Source: JAMDEO01 sp963775295
Lineage (GTDB): Bacteria > Actinomycetota > Thermoleophilia > RBG-16-64-13
Direction: 5' to 3'
DNA length: 64,000 nucleotides
NCBI GenBank assembly: GCA_963775295.1
Contig: CAVZIK010000006.1
Span: 2,232,001-2,296,000 of the forward strand
Shown here: piece by piece, positions 8,844-17,330 of the stretch
How positions within the stretch are numbered: position 1 is the first letter of the stretch
How the letters are laid out: every line of letters starts with the position of its first letter
Notes under the pieces: generated by a model
Seen by the model: only the letters and a program-made list of their open reading frames with translations
What the model was told of the DNA's origin: nothing
Database searches by the model: none
Made by a program: the position numbers and the translations under genes

Positions 8844-9449
8844 GTGACTGCGTGCAACACCGTTCTGGGCTTGGTTGGCAGCCCTAACCGAGAGGACGGG
8901 ACGTTCCGAGTGATCCGGCCGACGCTCGAGGCCGCAGCGAAAAGGCGGGCCCATGTCGAACTGGTCCAGATGCCTGATCACGTAATGGGCGCCTGCAAGG
9001 ACTGCGCGACGTGGCCCTGCCGGGAGACACGATTCTGTCAGTGTGCGGACGAGGCATTCGCGCATTTGAGTGACAAAGATGGTCGCGCGCGGGGAGCTTG
9101 TACCGGGCCCCTTGGTGTACTGAGGGGATTGTTCGGCTATGGTGAAGTAGCTCATACTGAAGAGGTCGGGGTTGTACGCGCGGTAGAGACCACTGGCGGG
9201 CCTCCGGGAGGTACGGGCAACGGCTTGAGCACGGGTCTGCGGCCTATCTGTCACTTCCTTCAGATGCGGCAGATCCGGGCGCGGCGGTCCCAGCCGGTTC
9301 GCTGCCTGACGGCCGCGGTTCCAGGGCTGGGCCGTCTGCTGGCTCGGGCCGAGGAGTTGGCGGATAGCGGGGATATCCGGCAATCCCTCATGACCACTAC
9401 GGAGGTCCATGAGGCCAGCGTCAAGGCTCTCGAAGAAGATCGAATATGA
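8844..9449 (+). pseudogene. Degraded NADPH-dependent FMN reductase / iron-sulfur flavoprotein
   Basis: The first 75 codons (from a GTG at 8844 with GAGAGGGGG upstream) give a good flavodoxin-fold N-terminus: VLGLVGSPNREDGTFR (phosphate loop), then a cysteine-rich GACKDCATWPCRETRFC. The expected next part, equivalent to GSPVYxGDxSAxMKALIDRSGLYARxxPLAGK, is visible only in the +1 frame as LVPGPLVY*GDCSAMVK*LILKR followed by SGLYAR*RPLAG, with stops at 9121, 9148 and 9184. The matching C-terminal region seems to return to the first frame. A 201-codon frame stays open across the region but its middle is nonsense. I infer an inactivated gene with frame errors and three stops. Confidence 0.55.
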
Positions 9450-9484
9450 CTCTGACAGGTGACAAGAGAGGCGGGTGGCGATCC

Positions 9485-10498
9485 ATGGAACGGATGGTTT
9501 TGGGCAGGACCGGGCTGGAGGTGTGCCGCCTGGGGTTCGGAGGGATTCCCATCCAGCGGGTGGGTGAGGCCGAGGCAGTGGAGACCGTCAGACACGCCGT
9601 TGAACAAGGGGTCGATTTCATCGACACGTCCCGAGCTTACTCCACCAGCGAGCGAAGGATCGGCATGGCGCTCAAACTGACAGAAAAGAAGGTCGTAGTC
9701 GCTTCCAAATCGCACGCGAAGACCGCTGAGGCGGCCAGGGCCGACCTAGAGACAAGCCTTCGAGAGCTTCAGAGAGAGTACATCGAGATCTACAAATGTC
9801 ATTTCGTGAGCACCTTGGCGGAGTACGACAGGGTTACCTCCTCGGGAGGGGCTCTCGAGGCCTATCAGAAGGCGAAGGCGGAGGGTCTCATCGGCCATAT
9901 TGGCATCACCAGTCACAGTCTGGACGTATTAGACCGGGCTCTCGACGACGACCTATTCGACGTCATCCTCGTTTGCTTCAGTTTCCTAGAGCCCCAGGCC
10001 CGCGAGAACGTCATCCCCAAGGCTCACGGACACAACGTCGGGGTTCTAGCGATGAAGCCATTCTCTGGTGGTGTCATAGAGGATACGAGGCTCGCCTTGA
10101 AGTACGCTTTGGCTGAGGCCGACGTCCTGGTGGTGGCCGGGGTAGAGACACCCGCGCTGTTCGATGAGAACTGGAAGGTCTTCCAGGAATCCCCCGCTCT
10201 TACCGGCGCCGAGCAACAGGCCATCGCCGAGATGCAGCAGCAGTACGAGAAGGTCTTCTGTCGCCGCTGCGACTACTGCCAACCATGCACCGAGGAGATT
10301 CCCATCCAGACGATTCTAGGTATTCGCTCGATGGTTAAGCGCATGGGCAAGGATATCGTGAGAAACGGGCCTTTCGGAGAGGTTGTTGAAAAAGCCCGTA
10401 ACTGTAGCGATTGCGGAGAATGCATGACGCGATGCCCATACGGGCTGCCTATACCTGATTTGATTCGAGAGAACGTGCGCTGGTTCGACGAGCAGTGA
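9485..10498 (+). CDS. Aldo/keto reductase with C-terminal 4Fe-4S cysteine motifs
   Basis: A 337-residue protein: an N-terminal TIM-barrel aldo/keto reductase (MERMVLGRTGLEVCRLGFGG; DFIDTSRAYSTSE with the catalytic Asp/Tyr pair; GHIGITSHS) and a C-terminal ferredoxin-like tail. The tail has CRRCDYCQPC and CSDCGECMTRCPYGLPI, the second a standard 4Fe-4S pattern. This is the predicted-oxidoreductase subgroup common in anaerobes; substrates are mostly unknown. The start at 9485 fits family alignments; an ATG at 9446 overlapping the upstream stop would add 13 residues. It is the only intact gene between two broken ones. Confidence 0.85.
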   Translation: MERMVLGRTGLEVCRLGFGGIPIQRVGEAEAVETVRHAVEQGVDFIDTSRAYSTSERRIGMALKLTEKKVVVASKSHAKTAEAARADLETSLRELQREYIEIYKCHFVSTLAEYDRVTSSGGALEAYQKAKAEGLIGHIGITSHSLDVLDRALDDDLFDVILVCFSFLEPQARENVIPKAHGHNVGVLAMKPFSGGVIEDTRLALKYALAEADVLVVAGVETPALFDENWKVFQESPALTGAEQQAIAEMQQQYEKVFCRRCDYCQPCTEEIPIQTILGIRSMVKRMGKDIVRNGPFGEVVEKARNCSDCGECMTRCPYGLPIPDLIRENVRWFDEQ

Positions 10499-10586
10499 TG
10501 TCTCTAAAGACAAGTCGTCCGCGTGGCGGCTGCCGCGCGTTATGATCGGATCCGGCTATTCAAGCCTTCCCCGGAGGTCACCTGGC

Positions 10587-10700
10587 ATGGAGAGAGTTGG
10601 CGGCGACGTCCAGCGAATGACGAGCTGCACGAACGGCGGGCCTGTTTTCGCCGATGTGCAGGACGGGAAGATCATTCGCGTGACTCCCATCGAGTTCGAT
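10587..10700 (+). pseudogene. N-terminal remnant of a molybdopterin oxidoreductase
   Basis: A strong ribosome site (GGAGGT) precedes ATG 10587 and a start reading MERVGGDVQRMTSCTNGG and then DGKIIRVTPIEFD. This matches the opening of DMSO-reductase-family molybdoenzymes of the transhydroxylase/TMAO-reductase type. After about 38 codons homology ends abruptly where a metallo-beta-lactamase-fold sequence begins in another frame; the original frame runs to a stop at 10814 as nonsense. The rest of this large gene is missing. Confidence 0.55.
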
Positions 10701-11262
10701 GGCGAAAGCCGGTTTCCGCCCGGAGGACGTCACCCACATCCTCAGCTCGCACTTGCATATCGACCATTGTGGAGGCCACGAGTTCTTCCCCCACGCCCTC
10801 GTGTTGTGCCATGAAGACGAATATGCGGAAGCGAAAAGGCCTCAGTTGTTCGAGCGCCTCAGCTACTCCGACTTGAGCTACGATCCCGCGCTCGAGGCGG
10901 CGCGGGACGGTAGTACGGCGAGCGATGTCCTTCGCGCGCCGACATATCGGTTCGTAAACGGGGACGTGGATGTCGCCGCCGGGGTCAAACTCGTCGAGAC
11001 TCTGGGCCACTCGGCCGGGCATTACAGCCTTCTGGTGGAACTTGCCGGTCGCAAACCACTGCTGTTTACCGGGGACGCCGCGATGACCCCCCGGAATCTC
11101 GAGTTGATGGTCATAGGAGGATTCCATCTGAACCCGGTGCAGGCGACTGAGTCGCTCGCGAGGCTGAAGGCGGTTCAGGCCGAGCATGACGCCGAGTTGT
11201 TCTTCTCCCACAGCATGCCCGAGTTCGAGACCTGGCGTAAGTCACCCGAGTGGTACCAGTAG
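10699..11262 (+). pseudogene. 5'-truncated metallo-beta-lactamase-fold hydrolase
   Basis: The frame from an internal ATG at 10699 encodes 187 residues: AGFRPEDVTHILSSHLHIDHCGG (the HxHxDH metal motif), a later metal-ligand histidine in TLGHSAGHYSLLV, the bridging aspartate in LLFTGDAA, and a final histidine in FFSHSMPEF. Family members (AHL-lactonase/glyoxalase-II-like) normally have about 60 more N-terminal residues, including the first beta strands, and these are absent. The residues just before the motif fuse to the molybdoenzyme remnant. There is no ribosome site of its own. It is probably non-functional, although the metal ligands are intact. Confidence 0.6.
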
Positions 11263-11297
11263 GGGCCGTCTTGCTCGCCCGACGATTTTGTCTCCAC

Positions 11298-11966
11298 TCA
11301 GCCGTTGTTCGGGGAACAAACCGGCCCAACGAGCGCGAAAGGTCCTCCGCTCGGCCACGGAAGCCGTCGACCGAGCAGTAGGGGATTGATCGAGAGTAGA
11401 AGCAGAAGACCGCCAAAGAGCAGCAGTCTTCTGTCCGTGGGCATTGGGTTCCAGTACATGTCCAACTGGGCGTTGATTTCCGCACCGAGATGGAAGTCCT
11501 TCGGCCAGCCCCATACAAGATGGCCGTTGACCCTCTCGACCAGCACGACCCCCGCGTTCTCGATGGCATTGGGGGGCTTGCCAGGATACTGCACCCAGAT
11601 GTGATCGAGACTCATCATCAGCTCGAAGGGGATGCCCTTTGCCTTGAGGATGCTCGCCAGGACGACCGCCCTGCTTTCACAATCGCCCTTACCTGAGGCA
11701 AGTGCCTCGGCGGTGGTGGGGAAATACCAGGGAGTGCCGTTGACTTGCCAGTCGTAGGCATACGGAACGATGTCCGTAAGCACGGCTCGTTCGATAAGCT
11801 CGGGATCGCTGGGGAGGGACGAGGCGATGCCCTGCACAGCGGCAGCGTCGACATTCGGATGTCTGATGTTGTTGATGCTCCGTACGAGCAACGTAGGGTT
11901 TGGATAGAGCACCACCAACAGCCATCCAAGAATCAACCAGAGGAGCGCCAAACTGGGAAGCTTCAC
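11298..11966 (-). CDS. Membrane-anchored transglutaminase-like protein
   Basis: A 222-residue protein with an N-terminal transmembrane helix (LALLWLILGWLLVVLYP), a transglutaminase-like core and a second hydrophobic helix near the C-terminus (LLLFGGLLLLLSINPLLLG). The core has the catalytic cysteine in GKGDCESRAVVLASIL and the histidine in SLDHIWVQYPG, consistent with a papain-like cysteine protease/transglutaminase fold facing one side of the membrane. Length is short for such proteins. It follows the acyltransferase gene by 13 bases on the minus strand, so co-transcription is likely. Substrate unknown. Confidence 0.75.
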   Translation of the reverse strand: MKLPSLALLWLILGWLLVVLYPNPTLLVRSINNIRHPNVDAAAVQGIASSLPSDPELIERAVLTDIVPYAYDWQVNGTPWYFPTTAEALASGKGDCESRAVVLASILKAKGIPFELMMSLDHIWVQYPGKPPNAIENAGVVLVERVNGHLVWGWPKDFHLGAEINAQLDMYWNPMPTDRRLLLFGGLLLLLSINPLLLGRRLPWPSGGPFALVGPVCSPNNG

Positions 11967-11979
11967 AGAGAGATTATAC

Positions 11980-12696
11980 CTAAGTGCGGCTCTTTTTCCT
12001 CTGGAAAGGACGGGGCGAATTCACGAGAGCCCACGCGCGTTCCTCGGCCGCGTCGAGGGCTGCCGCAACCCGTAGACAGAGCGCTGCGTCGATCTCCGCT
12101 CCCCGCGCGATCACAATGGGCTCGCCATAGACTAAGGCGATCCGGGCTCTGGGAGGGGGTATGAGATGACGGTCCCACCACGGCGCGCGCATGACCGGCC
12201 GGGCCGCGGCCCCGATGACGATCAAAGGTGTGCCGGAGAGCCTGGCAAGCCACAGCGCCCCAGGCCGTAGCACTCGCGCCGGGCCGTGAGGGCCGTCTAC
12301 GGCGATCCCCACCGCAGTACCGTCTTTGAGTGCTCGCGCCATTTCCTTGAGTCCTGCGGCCGGATTGCCCTGACCGTCGCGAGGAAGCGGTACCGCTTCC
12401 ATGTCGTAGCCTTTGAGGCAGGCCCGCATTACCGCTCCGAGCATCCCCGGGGGAACGAAGGCCCAATACTCCCGCGGTTTCAATTCGGCGTGGACTGACA
12501 TGATAATCAGGTTGGTGCTATGCCATCCGACCGCTATAACTCCACCGGGAGGAAGTTCCCCTTCGAATACGACCCGCCCGGAGCGAGCGGCCCAACGACC
12601 ATAAGCTGCCAGGACGCGGCCCCAAGTTGCCGCGGGCCAGTCGCGCGGGCGCGGGGACTGGGCTAGGAGGGAAGGAAGATGAATGGCCCAGCCCAG
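11980..12696 (-). CDS. Lysophospholipid-acyltransferase-like protein (DUF374 type), no standard start codon
   Basis: An acyltransferase-superfamily protein related to the DUF374/LPLAT group. Visible motifs are VGWHSTNLI (WH block), EMARALKDGTAVGIAVDGP, and HGPARVLRPGALWLARLSG ahead of TPLIVIGAAARP. Homologous sequence extends upstream of the first ATG (12501) through FEGELPPGGVIAVGWHSTN, yet the open frame from the in-frame stop at 12708-12706 to 12501 has no ATG, GTG or TTG. The candidates are CTG at 12696 (used here, 238 residues) and ATT at 12684. The CTG lies one base after the stop of the upstream gene, so reinitiation is possible. Starting at 12501 would remove the WH block. Confidence 0.7.
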   Translation of the reverse strand: MGWAIHLPSLLAQSPRPRDWPAATWGRVLAAYGRWAARSGRVVFEGELPPGGVIAVGWHSTNLIIMSVHAELKPREYWAFVPPGMLGAVMRACLKGYDMEAVPLPRDGQGNPAAGLKEMARALKDGTAVGIAVDGPHGPARVLRPGALWLARLSGTPLIVIGAAARPVMRAPWWDRHLIPPPRARIALVYGEPIVIARGAEIDAALCLRVAAALDAAEERAWALVNSPRPFQRKKSRT

Positions 12697-12697
12697 G

Positions 12698-13042
12698 TCA
12701 AACGCTCAACGGCTCGACGTGGGGGGAGCTGCCGAGCCATGCGGCCTCATAGGCTCTACTCCAGATGGTGCTTCCGAGGCTTCGCCCCTGACTGGAAAGC
12801 ACCTCAACCTTCAGCCGCTCGCCTGCGCGGAATAACTCCCGGGGAATACGTATGCTCAAATTGGTGCGCGCATGCTTGGTTGGAAGGGGTACCTCTCTAC
12901 CAAGAAACGTCCCGATGCTGTAACGCAGTATCGCAGCGCGCTCGGGCGCATCCATAGAGACGAGAACCGGCACACCAACCACCACGAAGCCGCCGTCGAC
13001 CGATAGACGAACGACTTCGGAACCGTCCTGTTGGATTCGCAA
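12698..13042 (-). CDS. Hypothetical protein
   Basis: A 114-residue protein that I do not recognise. The start is TTG at 13042 with AGGAGGG eight bases upstream. The sequence alternates short beta-like stretches (GGFVVVGVPVLVS; NLSIRIPRELF; ERLKVEVLSS) and has no signal peptide, membrane helix or cysteine motif. It sits between the NlpC/P60 hydrolase (42 bases upstream) and the acyltransferase, probably in one transcript. The good ribosome site and the tight spacing are the main support for it being real. Confidence 0.6.
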   Translation of the reverse strand: MRIQQDGSEVVRLSVDGGFVVVGVPVLVSMDAPERAAILRYSIGTFLGREVPLPTKHARTNLSIRIPRELFRAGERLKVEVLSSQGRSLGSTIWSRAYEAAWLGSSPHVEPLSV

Positions 13043-13084
13043 GGGACGCGCCCTCCTGTCTAGCTGCCGGCCTGGCCGGAGGCG

Positions 13085-14323
13085 TCACAGTATTCGTTTA
13101 GCACCGTAGTAGCTGTTAGTCCAGACGTAGTCTATTTGGACTCTGGAACCGCGGGCATTTATCATCTGGCCGTTGCCGATATAGATGGCCACGTGGTGGA
13201 TAGGGTTGTAGAAGAAGAGTAAGTCCCCCGGCTCCAACTGACTTCGGGAAACCGAAGTCCCGTAATCGTACATCATTCGGCTGGAGTGGGGCAGGCTGAT
13301 GCCGACTTTGGCACACACGTAGCTAACCAGGCCTGAGCAATCGAAGCCGCTGGGCGTCGAGCCGGCCCATACGTAGGGCACGCCGAGATACTGCATGGCT
13401 ACGGAGACGACCTTCGCTCCGGTGGGCGATGAAGGCACATCGGAGCCGCCGCTCGAGCCACCGCCCGACGTGCTGGTCGACGAGCCCGCCGACTTGGTGG
13501 TGGGTGGCGAATCGGCAGGCTTCGTCGTAGTGGACGAGCCGCCGGACTTGACGGTGGCCTTGGTGCTGCCGGTGGTAGCGGCGGGCTTGGTCGAGTTGTC
13601 GGAAACGGCCGTCGGCACGGAGGCCGCCGCGAGAGCCTTGGCCGCCGCGGCCTTGGCTGCCGCCGCCAAGGCGGCCTGTCTTTTCGCTTCGGCTTTCTGA
13701 AGCTGTGCGACCTGGGCTTCCTTGCCTTTGAGGAGGCTCTTCTGAAGCGCGAGTTGGTCCTCGACCTTTTGCTTGGCTTTCGCGGTGTCGGCGGCTTGTG
13801 CCTTCTGATCTTGGAGTTGAGCGGTAAGGTTGGATTGCCTGTCGGCTACCTCGGCTTGATACTTCTTCACCTGCTCGACAACCTGGGCGTCTTGGGCGCT
13901 GACCTTGGTGAGTTGATGGAACCGGTTGATAAGGTCCGAGAAGTCGCTGGCGCCGAGCAAGACGCTGATCGCTCCCGTCCGCCCCTGTTTGTAGATGCTG
14001 ACCAGCCGGCTGGCCAGTTGCTCCTCCGCCGCTGTGAAGTCTTTCTGGGCGGAGGCGAGCTCGGCGGTGGTCTTCTTGACCCGTGATTTGGTCTGCGCAA
14101 GCTGGGCGCTCGCGTAGTTGTAGTCTTCGTCGACCTTGCTGAGGTCGTCACTGAGTTTGTCCACGAGGGCGCTGAGAGCCTGCGCGTCCTGCTGTGCCTT
14201 GCTGATAGCCGTGGTGTCGGCCTGTGCCGTGCCGAACAGCGAGAATGTCATGAGCGCCGCGGCGAGTATGAGACCGGCGACGCGTCTGGTGGTCACACGC
14301 GTGTGCAGTGGGGTCACCCTCAC
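13085..14323 (-). CDS. Secreted NlpC/P60 peptidoglycan hydrolase with coiled-coil N-terminus
   Basis: A 412-residue exported endopeptidase of the RipA/CwlO kind, cutting peptide stems of peptidoglycan. It has a signal peptide (RRVAGLILAAALMTFSLFG with TAQA cleavage), a long coiled coil (about residues 38-210), an Ala-rich then Ser/Thr/Pro-rich linker (about 210-300), and a C-terminal NlpC/P60 domain. The catalytic cysteine is in FDCSGLVSYV and the histidine in NPIHHVAIYIG. The coiled coil usually serves for regulation or binding by FtsEX-like partners. The gene starts at GTG 14323. An inverted repeat in its leader could regulate it. Confidence 0.92.
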   Translation of the reverse strand: MRVTPLHTRVTTRRVAGLILAAALMTFSLFGTAQADTTAISKAQQDAQALSALVDKLSDDLSKVDEDYNYASAQLAQTKSRVKKTTAELASAQKDFTAAEEQLASRLVSIYKQGRTGAISVLLGASDFSDLINRFHQLTKVSAQDAQVVEQVKKYQAEVADRQSNLTAQLQDQKAQAADTAKAKQKVEDQLALQKSLLKGKEAQVAQLQKAEAKRQAALAAAAKAAAAKALAAASVPTAVSDNSTKPAATTGSTKATVKSGGSSTTTKPADSPPTTKSAGSSTSTSGGGSSGGSDVPSSPTGAKVVSVAMQYLGVPYVWAGSTPSGFDCSGLVSYVCAKVGISLPHSSRMMYDYGTSVSRSQLEPGDLLFFYNPIHHVAIYIGNGQMINARGSRVQIDYVWTNSYYGAKRIL

Positions 14324-14354
14324 CGCCTTTCTATTTCATGGAACAAACGTAATC

Positions 14355-14418
14355 GGCCGAAGCCGGAAAGATCCACAAAAAGGTGGGATTGATTCGCCCA
14401 TTTTACAGGACTTCGGCC
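14355..14418 (-). promoter_or_regulatory. Structured leader upstream of the NlpC/P60 gene
   Basis: Perfect 8-bp arms GGCCGAAG (14355-14362) and CTTCGGCC (14411-14418) enclose 48 bases that contain an inner hairpin (CCAC, a T-rich loop, then GTGG, read on the minus strand). The element lies 32-95 bases upstream of the GTG. Actinobacterial cell-wall hydrolases are often preceded by c-di-AMP riboswitches, but I do not see that consensus here, so the class is unknown. Confidence 0.35.
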
Positions 14419-14461
14419 AAAAGGCGAAAACGCGTGGGGGACGCGTTCTCCTCGGTGTCCT

Positions 14462-15310
14462 CTAGCCTTTCGCCGGGGGATGCCAGCCGAGGTAGGCCGA
14501 AAGTGTGGCCGCCGTCTTCCTGACGGCGGCGGTGCAACGCTCCCGTTCAGGGGGACCGAAGCGTCCTGCCGGCACAACGACGGAGATCGCCGCTATGACC
14601 GCGCCGGACTGGTCCCGAACCGGCGAGCCGACCGCGCAAGCGCCGATGTTGCGCTCTTCGAGGTCGAAGGCGACATCTTCGCCGGCCACCTTGAGAAGTG
14701 CCTCGGCCAAGATAGCAGGGTCGGTGATGGTGTTTGGGGTTAGCTTGGGATGCGGTGCCGCCACGATCGCGGCCCTGTCGGCGTTGCTTTTGAAGGCTGC
14801 GAAGATCTTGCCATTCGCGGACGAAGTGTCGCCGATGATCCTTCCCGGGGCCATGCCTCTGCGGAAGGGCCGCAAAGTATCGAGGATGTCCACGCAGATG
14901 GCCATGCCGTCAATCTCTACCGCCAGCGACACCGACTCTCCGGTCTCCGTTACAAGGCTCTCCAAATACGGCCGCGCGATATCGACCAGTTCGCTGTATT
15001 CCTGGGTGAGGTAGTTGGAGGCCAAGTTAGCCGGCCCGAGGTGGTAGCGATTGGTTGTGGCGTCTCGGCCGAGAAAGGCCACGCTCTCCAGGGTCCGCAC
15101 CATGCGGTAGACCGTCATCCGTTGCAGTCCGGTCTGCTCGGCCATGGCATCAATGGTCCACTCCCGATGGTCGGCGTCGAAAAGCGCAAGAATGGCCATG
15201 CCCCGCAGCAACGAACGGACAATTAGAGAGTCGCCGGCGGCCGAACCATAGGCACGTTTCGAAACGGTGCCTTTGCCCTCGTCCGGCTGCGCAACGTGTT
15301 CCGCCCCCAT
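14462..15310 (-). CDS. IclR-family transcriptional regulator
   Basis: A 282-residue regulator: winged helix (LLRGMAILALFDADHREWTIDAMAEQ; recognition helix LQRMTVYRMVRTLES) and C-terminal IclR effector domain (DIARPYLESLVTETGESVSLAV; GKIFAAF; CAVGSPVRDQSGAVIAAISV). The ATG at 15310 follows a GGGGGG stretch. It lies downstream of the TetR gene and the aminotransferase on the same strand, so it probably controls amine or amino-acid degradation genes. The effector is unknown. Confidence 0.88.
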   Translation of the reverse strand: MGAEHVAQPDEGKGTVSKRAYGSAAGDSLIVRSLLRGMAILALFDADHREWTIDAMAEQTGLQRMTVYRMVRTLESVAFLGRDATTNRYHLGPANLASNYLTQEYSELVDIARPYLESLVTETGESVSLAVEIDGMAICVDILDTLRPFRRGMAPGRIIGDTSSANGKIFAAFKSNADRAAIVAAPHPKLTPNTITDPAILAEALLKVAGEDVAFDLEERNIGACAVGSPVRDQSGAVIAAISVVVPAGRFGPPERERCTAAVRKTAATLSAYLGWHPPAKG

Positions 15311-15341
15311 TGATCCCCCCAGTTCTCGGACTTCGTTCAGC

Positions 15342-15983
15342 TTACACGAAGACGGCCCGATCCGCAGCAATGCTCGCTAACAGACGGTCAAGCATGATGG
15401 AGGATCTGCCTGCGGTCACGAACTCGGTGAGGCCCATAAGATGTGACACGTCTTCTGCCCAATACACTCCATGGAGCTCCCAGGCCACCTGTTGCGCATC
15501 GACGTCGGCGCGCACGGTTCCTTGCGCTTTACCCTCCTCCACCATGGCGGCAAGAGAGGAGATAATGTTCCGCTGCTTCTTGCCCAGCGTCTCTCGTAAT
15601 CCCGTCTCGGGCGAGGCGGCTAGGAATTCAAACAGGGGATGGATGAAGCTGCTGGTTCCGGACGAAACCAAGCGAGAATGGAACCCGCCTATGTCGCGTA
15701 GCCTGACCATGATGTCCGGATCGTCCGAAGATGCGATGACGTCGGCCACCCGCTCGTAGAGTTTGTCCACAGCCGCCCGCAGCATCTCCTCACGAGAAGA
15801 GAAGTGCATATACAAGGCGGCTTGTGTTACGCCAGCGCCTGCGGCTATCTTGGCTATGGTCACCCCCTGGACCCCGAACTCGGAAACCAGGTCGAGGATG
15901 ACGTCCACGATCTGACGTTTGCGTTCAGCCCCGGTCAATCGCTTCGTGGCGCCATGACCGGGTTCCTTGGACGAAAGTGCCAT
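15342..15983 (-). CDS. TetR-family transcriptional regulator
   Basis: A 213-residue repressor. The N-terminal DNA-binding domain is clear: KRQIVDVILDLVSEFGVQGVTIAKIAAGAGVTQAALYMHFSSREEM. The C-terminal ligand domain is divergent. Its ATG overlaps the aminotransferase stop (TGATG), so it is translated with that gene and probably senses the substrate or product. A longer upstream frame exists, but the overlapping start at 15983 fits the normal N-terminal length. An IclR gene follows 31 bases later. Confidence 0.88.
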   Translation of the reverse strand: MALSSKEPGHGATKRLTGAERKRQIVDVILDLVSEFGVQGVTIAKIAAGAGVTQAALYMHFSSREEMLRAAVDKLYERVADVIASSDDPDIMVRLRDIGGFHSRLVSSGTSSFIHPLFEFLAASPETGLRETLGKKQRNIISSLAAMVEEGKAQGTVRADVDAQQVAWELHGVYWAEDVSHLMGLTEFVTAGRSSIMLDRLLASIAADRAVFV

Positions 15984-17284
15984 CAGTCCGCGCCGGTCAC
16001 CTGGGCCAGGGTCTCTTCCATGATGTCGAGGCCCCGCTGTAACGTCTCCCATTCGATGGTAAGCGGCATAAGCGTTCGCACCACGTTATCGTGGGTGCCG
16101 GCTATCACGTTCACAAGTCCATTCTCGTACAGCTTGACCCGGTAAGCCTTGGTGAGCAGGGTTGCCGGTCTCTTGGTATCGGGATCGTCGACCAGCTCCA
16201 TGGCCACCATGGCTCCGAGCCCGCGCACGTCCCCGATGACCGGAAACCTGGCTTGCATGGCCGTGAAGCGCTCCACCACTCTCCGTCCGATCTCCAGTGC
16301 CCTTTCGGCGAGTTGCTCTTCCTCGAGTATCTCGAAGACCGCGAGCCCCGCCCGGCAGGCGACAGGATTGCCGCCATAGGTGCCGCCGATACTTCCCGGG
16401 CCGGGAACATCCATGACCTCCGCCGTCCCTGTGATGGCCGCAATGGGATAGCCGGCTCCAAGGGACTTAGCAGTCGTCATGATATCGGCTTCGACGCCGA
16501 AGTGCTCCATGGCGAACATCTTGCCGGTACGGCAAAAGCCGGTCTGCACCTCGTCGGCGATGAAGAGGATGCCATTCTCTTCGCAGATGGCCTTGAGGCG
16601 CTGATGGTACTCACGAGGGGGCACCACGAAGCCGCCCTCACCCTGAACCGGCTCTACGATGACGCAGCCGATCTTGTCGGCCTGGTACAGGTTATCGAAC
16701 CCGGATCTCAGCAATTCCGCGCACTCCACTCCACACGAAGGGTATTTGAGCCCGAGGGGACAGCGGTAGCAGTATGCATAGGGAATGCGAAAAATCTCAG
16801 GAGTGAATGGACCGAAGTCCTTCTTGTAAGGAGCGATCTTCGAGGTGAGGCCCATAGCCAGGTTGGTGCGCCCGTGGAAGGCATTCTCAAAGGCCACAAT
16901 GCCCCCGCGGCCGGTGGCGGCACGAGCAACTTTGATGGCGTTCTCGACGGCCTCGGCCCCCGAGTTCACGAAGAATGTCTTCTTGGTAGTGACCCCAGGC
17001 GCGGCCAAGTTCATTTTGGCCGCCAATTGGGCGTAGACGTCGTAACCAAACACACCGAACATGGTGTGGGAAAAGAGCGCCGCCTGGTCGCGCACCGCGG
17101 CCACAACCTTCGGATGACAATGACCGACGTTCACCACGCCGATGCCGCCCGCAAAGTCGATGAACTCACGCCCCTCGCTGTCGTGGATGATGGCATTTTT
17201 AGCGCGCACTACGGACGTGGCGGACGCGCTGCTAATGCCTCGCGGCAGCGCCTCCGCCCGAAGCCTGGTGATCTCGGTCTGCAT
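15983..17284 (-). CDS. 4-aminobutyrate (or related omega-amino acid) aminotransferase
   Basis: A 433-residue class III PLP aminotransferase close to GabT, transferring the omega-amino group of 4-aminobutyrate or a similar compound to 2-oxoglutarate. Motifs: DFAGGIGVVNVGHCHPKVV, FFVNSGAEAVENAIKVARAA (PLP phosphate), FIADEVQTGFCRTG, and the PLP lysine in TTAKSLGAGYPIAA. It also carries CYRCPLGLKYPSCGVEC, a cysteine-containing insert seen in many bacterial GabT proteins. The start is ATG 17284 with GGGAG upstream. TetR and IclR genes follow. Exact substrate unproven, so no gene symbol is given. Confidence 0.85.
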   Translation of the reverse strand: MQTEITRLRAEALPRGISSASATSVVRAKNAIIHDSEGREFIDFAGGIGVVNVGHCHPKVVAAVRDQAALFSHTMFGVFGYDVYAQLAAKMNLAAPGVTTKKTFFVNSGAEAVENAIKVARAATGRGGIVAFENAFHGRTNLAMGLTSKIAPYKKDFGPFTPEIFRIPYAYCYRCPLGLKYPSCGVECAELLRSGFDNLYQADKIGCVIVEPVQGEGGFVVPPREYHQRLKAICEENGILFIADEVQTGFCRTGKMFAMEHFGVEADIMTTAKSLGAGYPIAAITGTAEVMDVPGPGSIGGTYGGNPVACRAGLAVFEILEEEQLAERALEIGRRVVERFTAMQARFPVIGDVRGLGAMVAMELVDDPDTKRPATLLTKAYRVKLYENGLVNVIAGTHDNVVRTLMPLTIEWETLQRGLDIMEETLAQVTGAD

Positions 17285-17330
17285 TTTCGCTCCCGTTCGT
17301 CCCGTGACTAACGTTATATGTGTGGTTCCC

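Noticed and set aside
16091..17311. A 406-codon plus-strand frame over the aminotransferase
   Set aside because: The minus-strand aminotransferase has all catalytic motifs; the plus frame has none.
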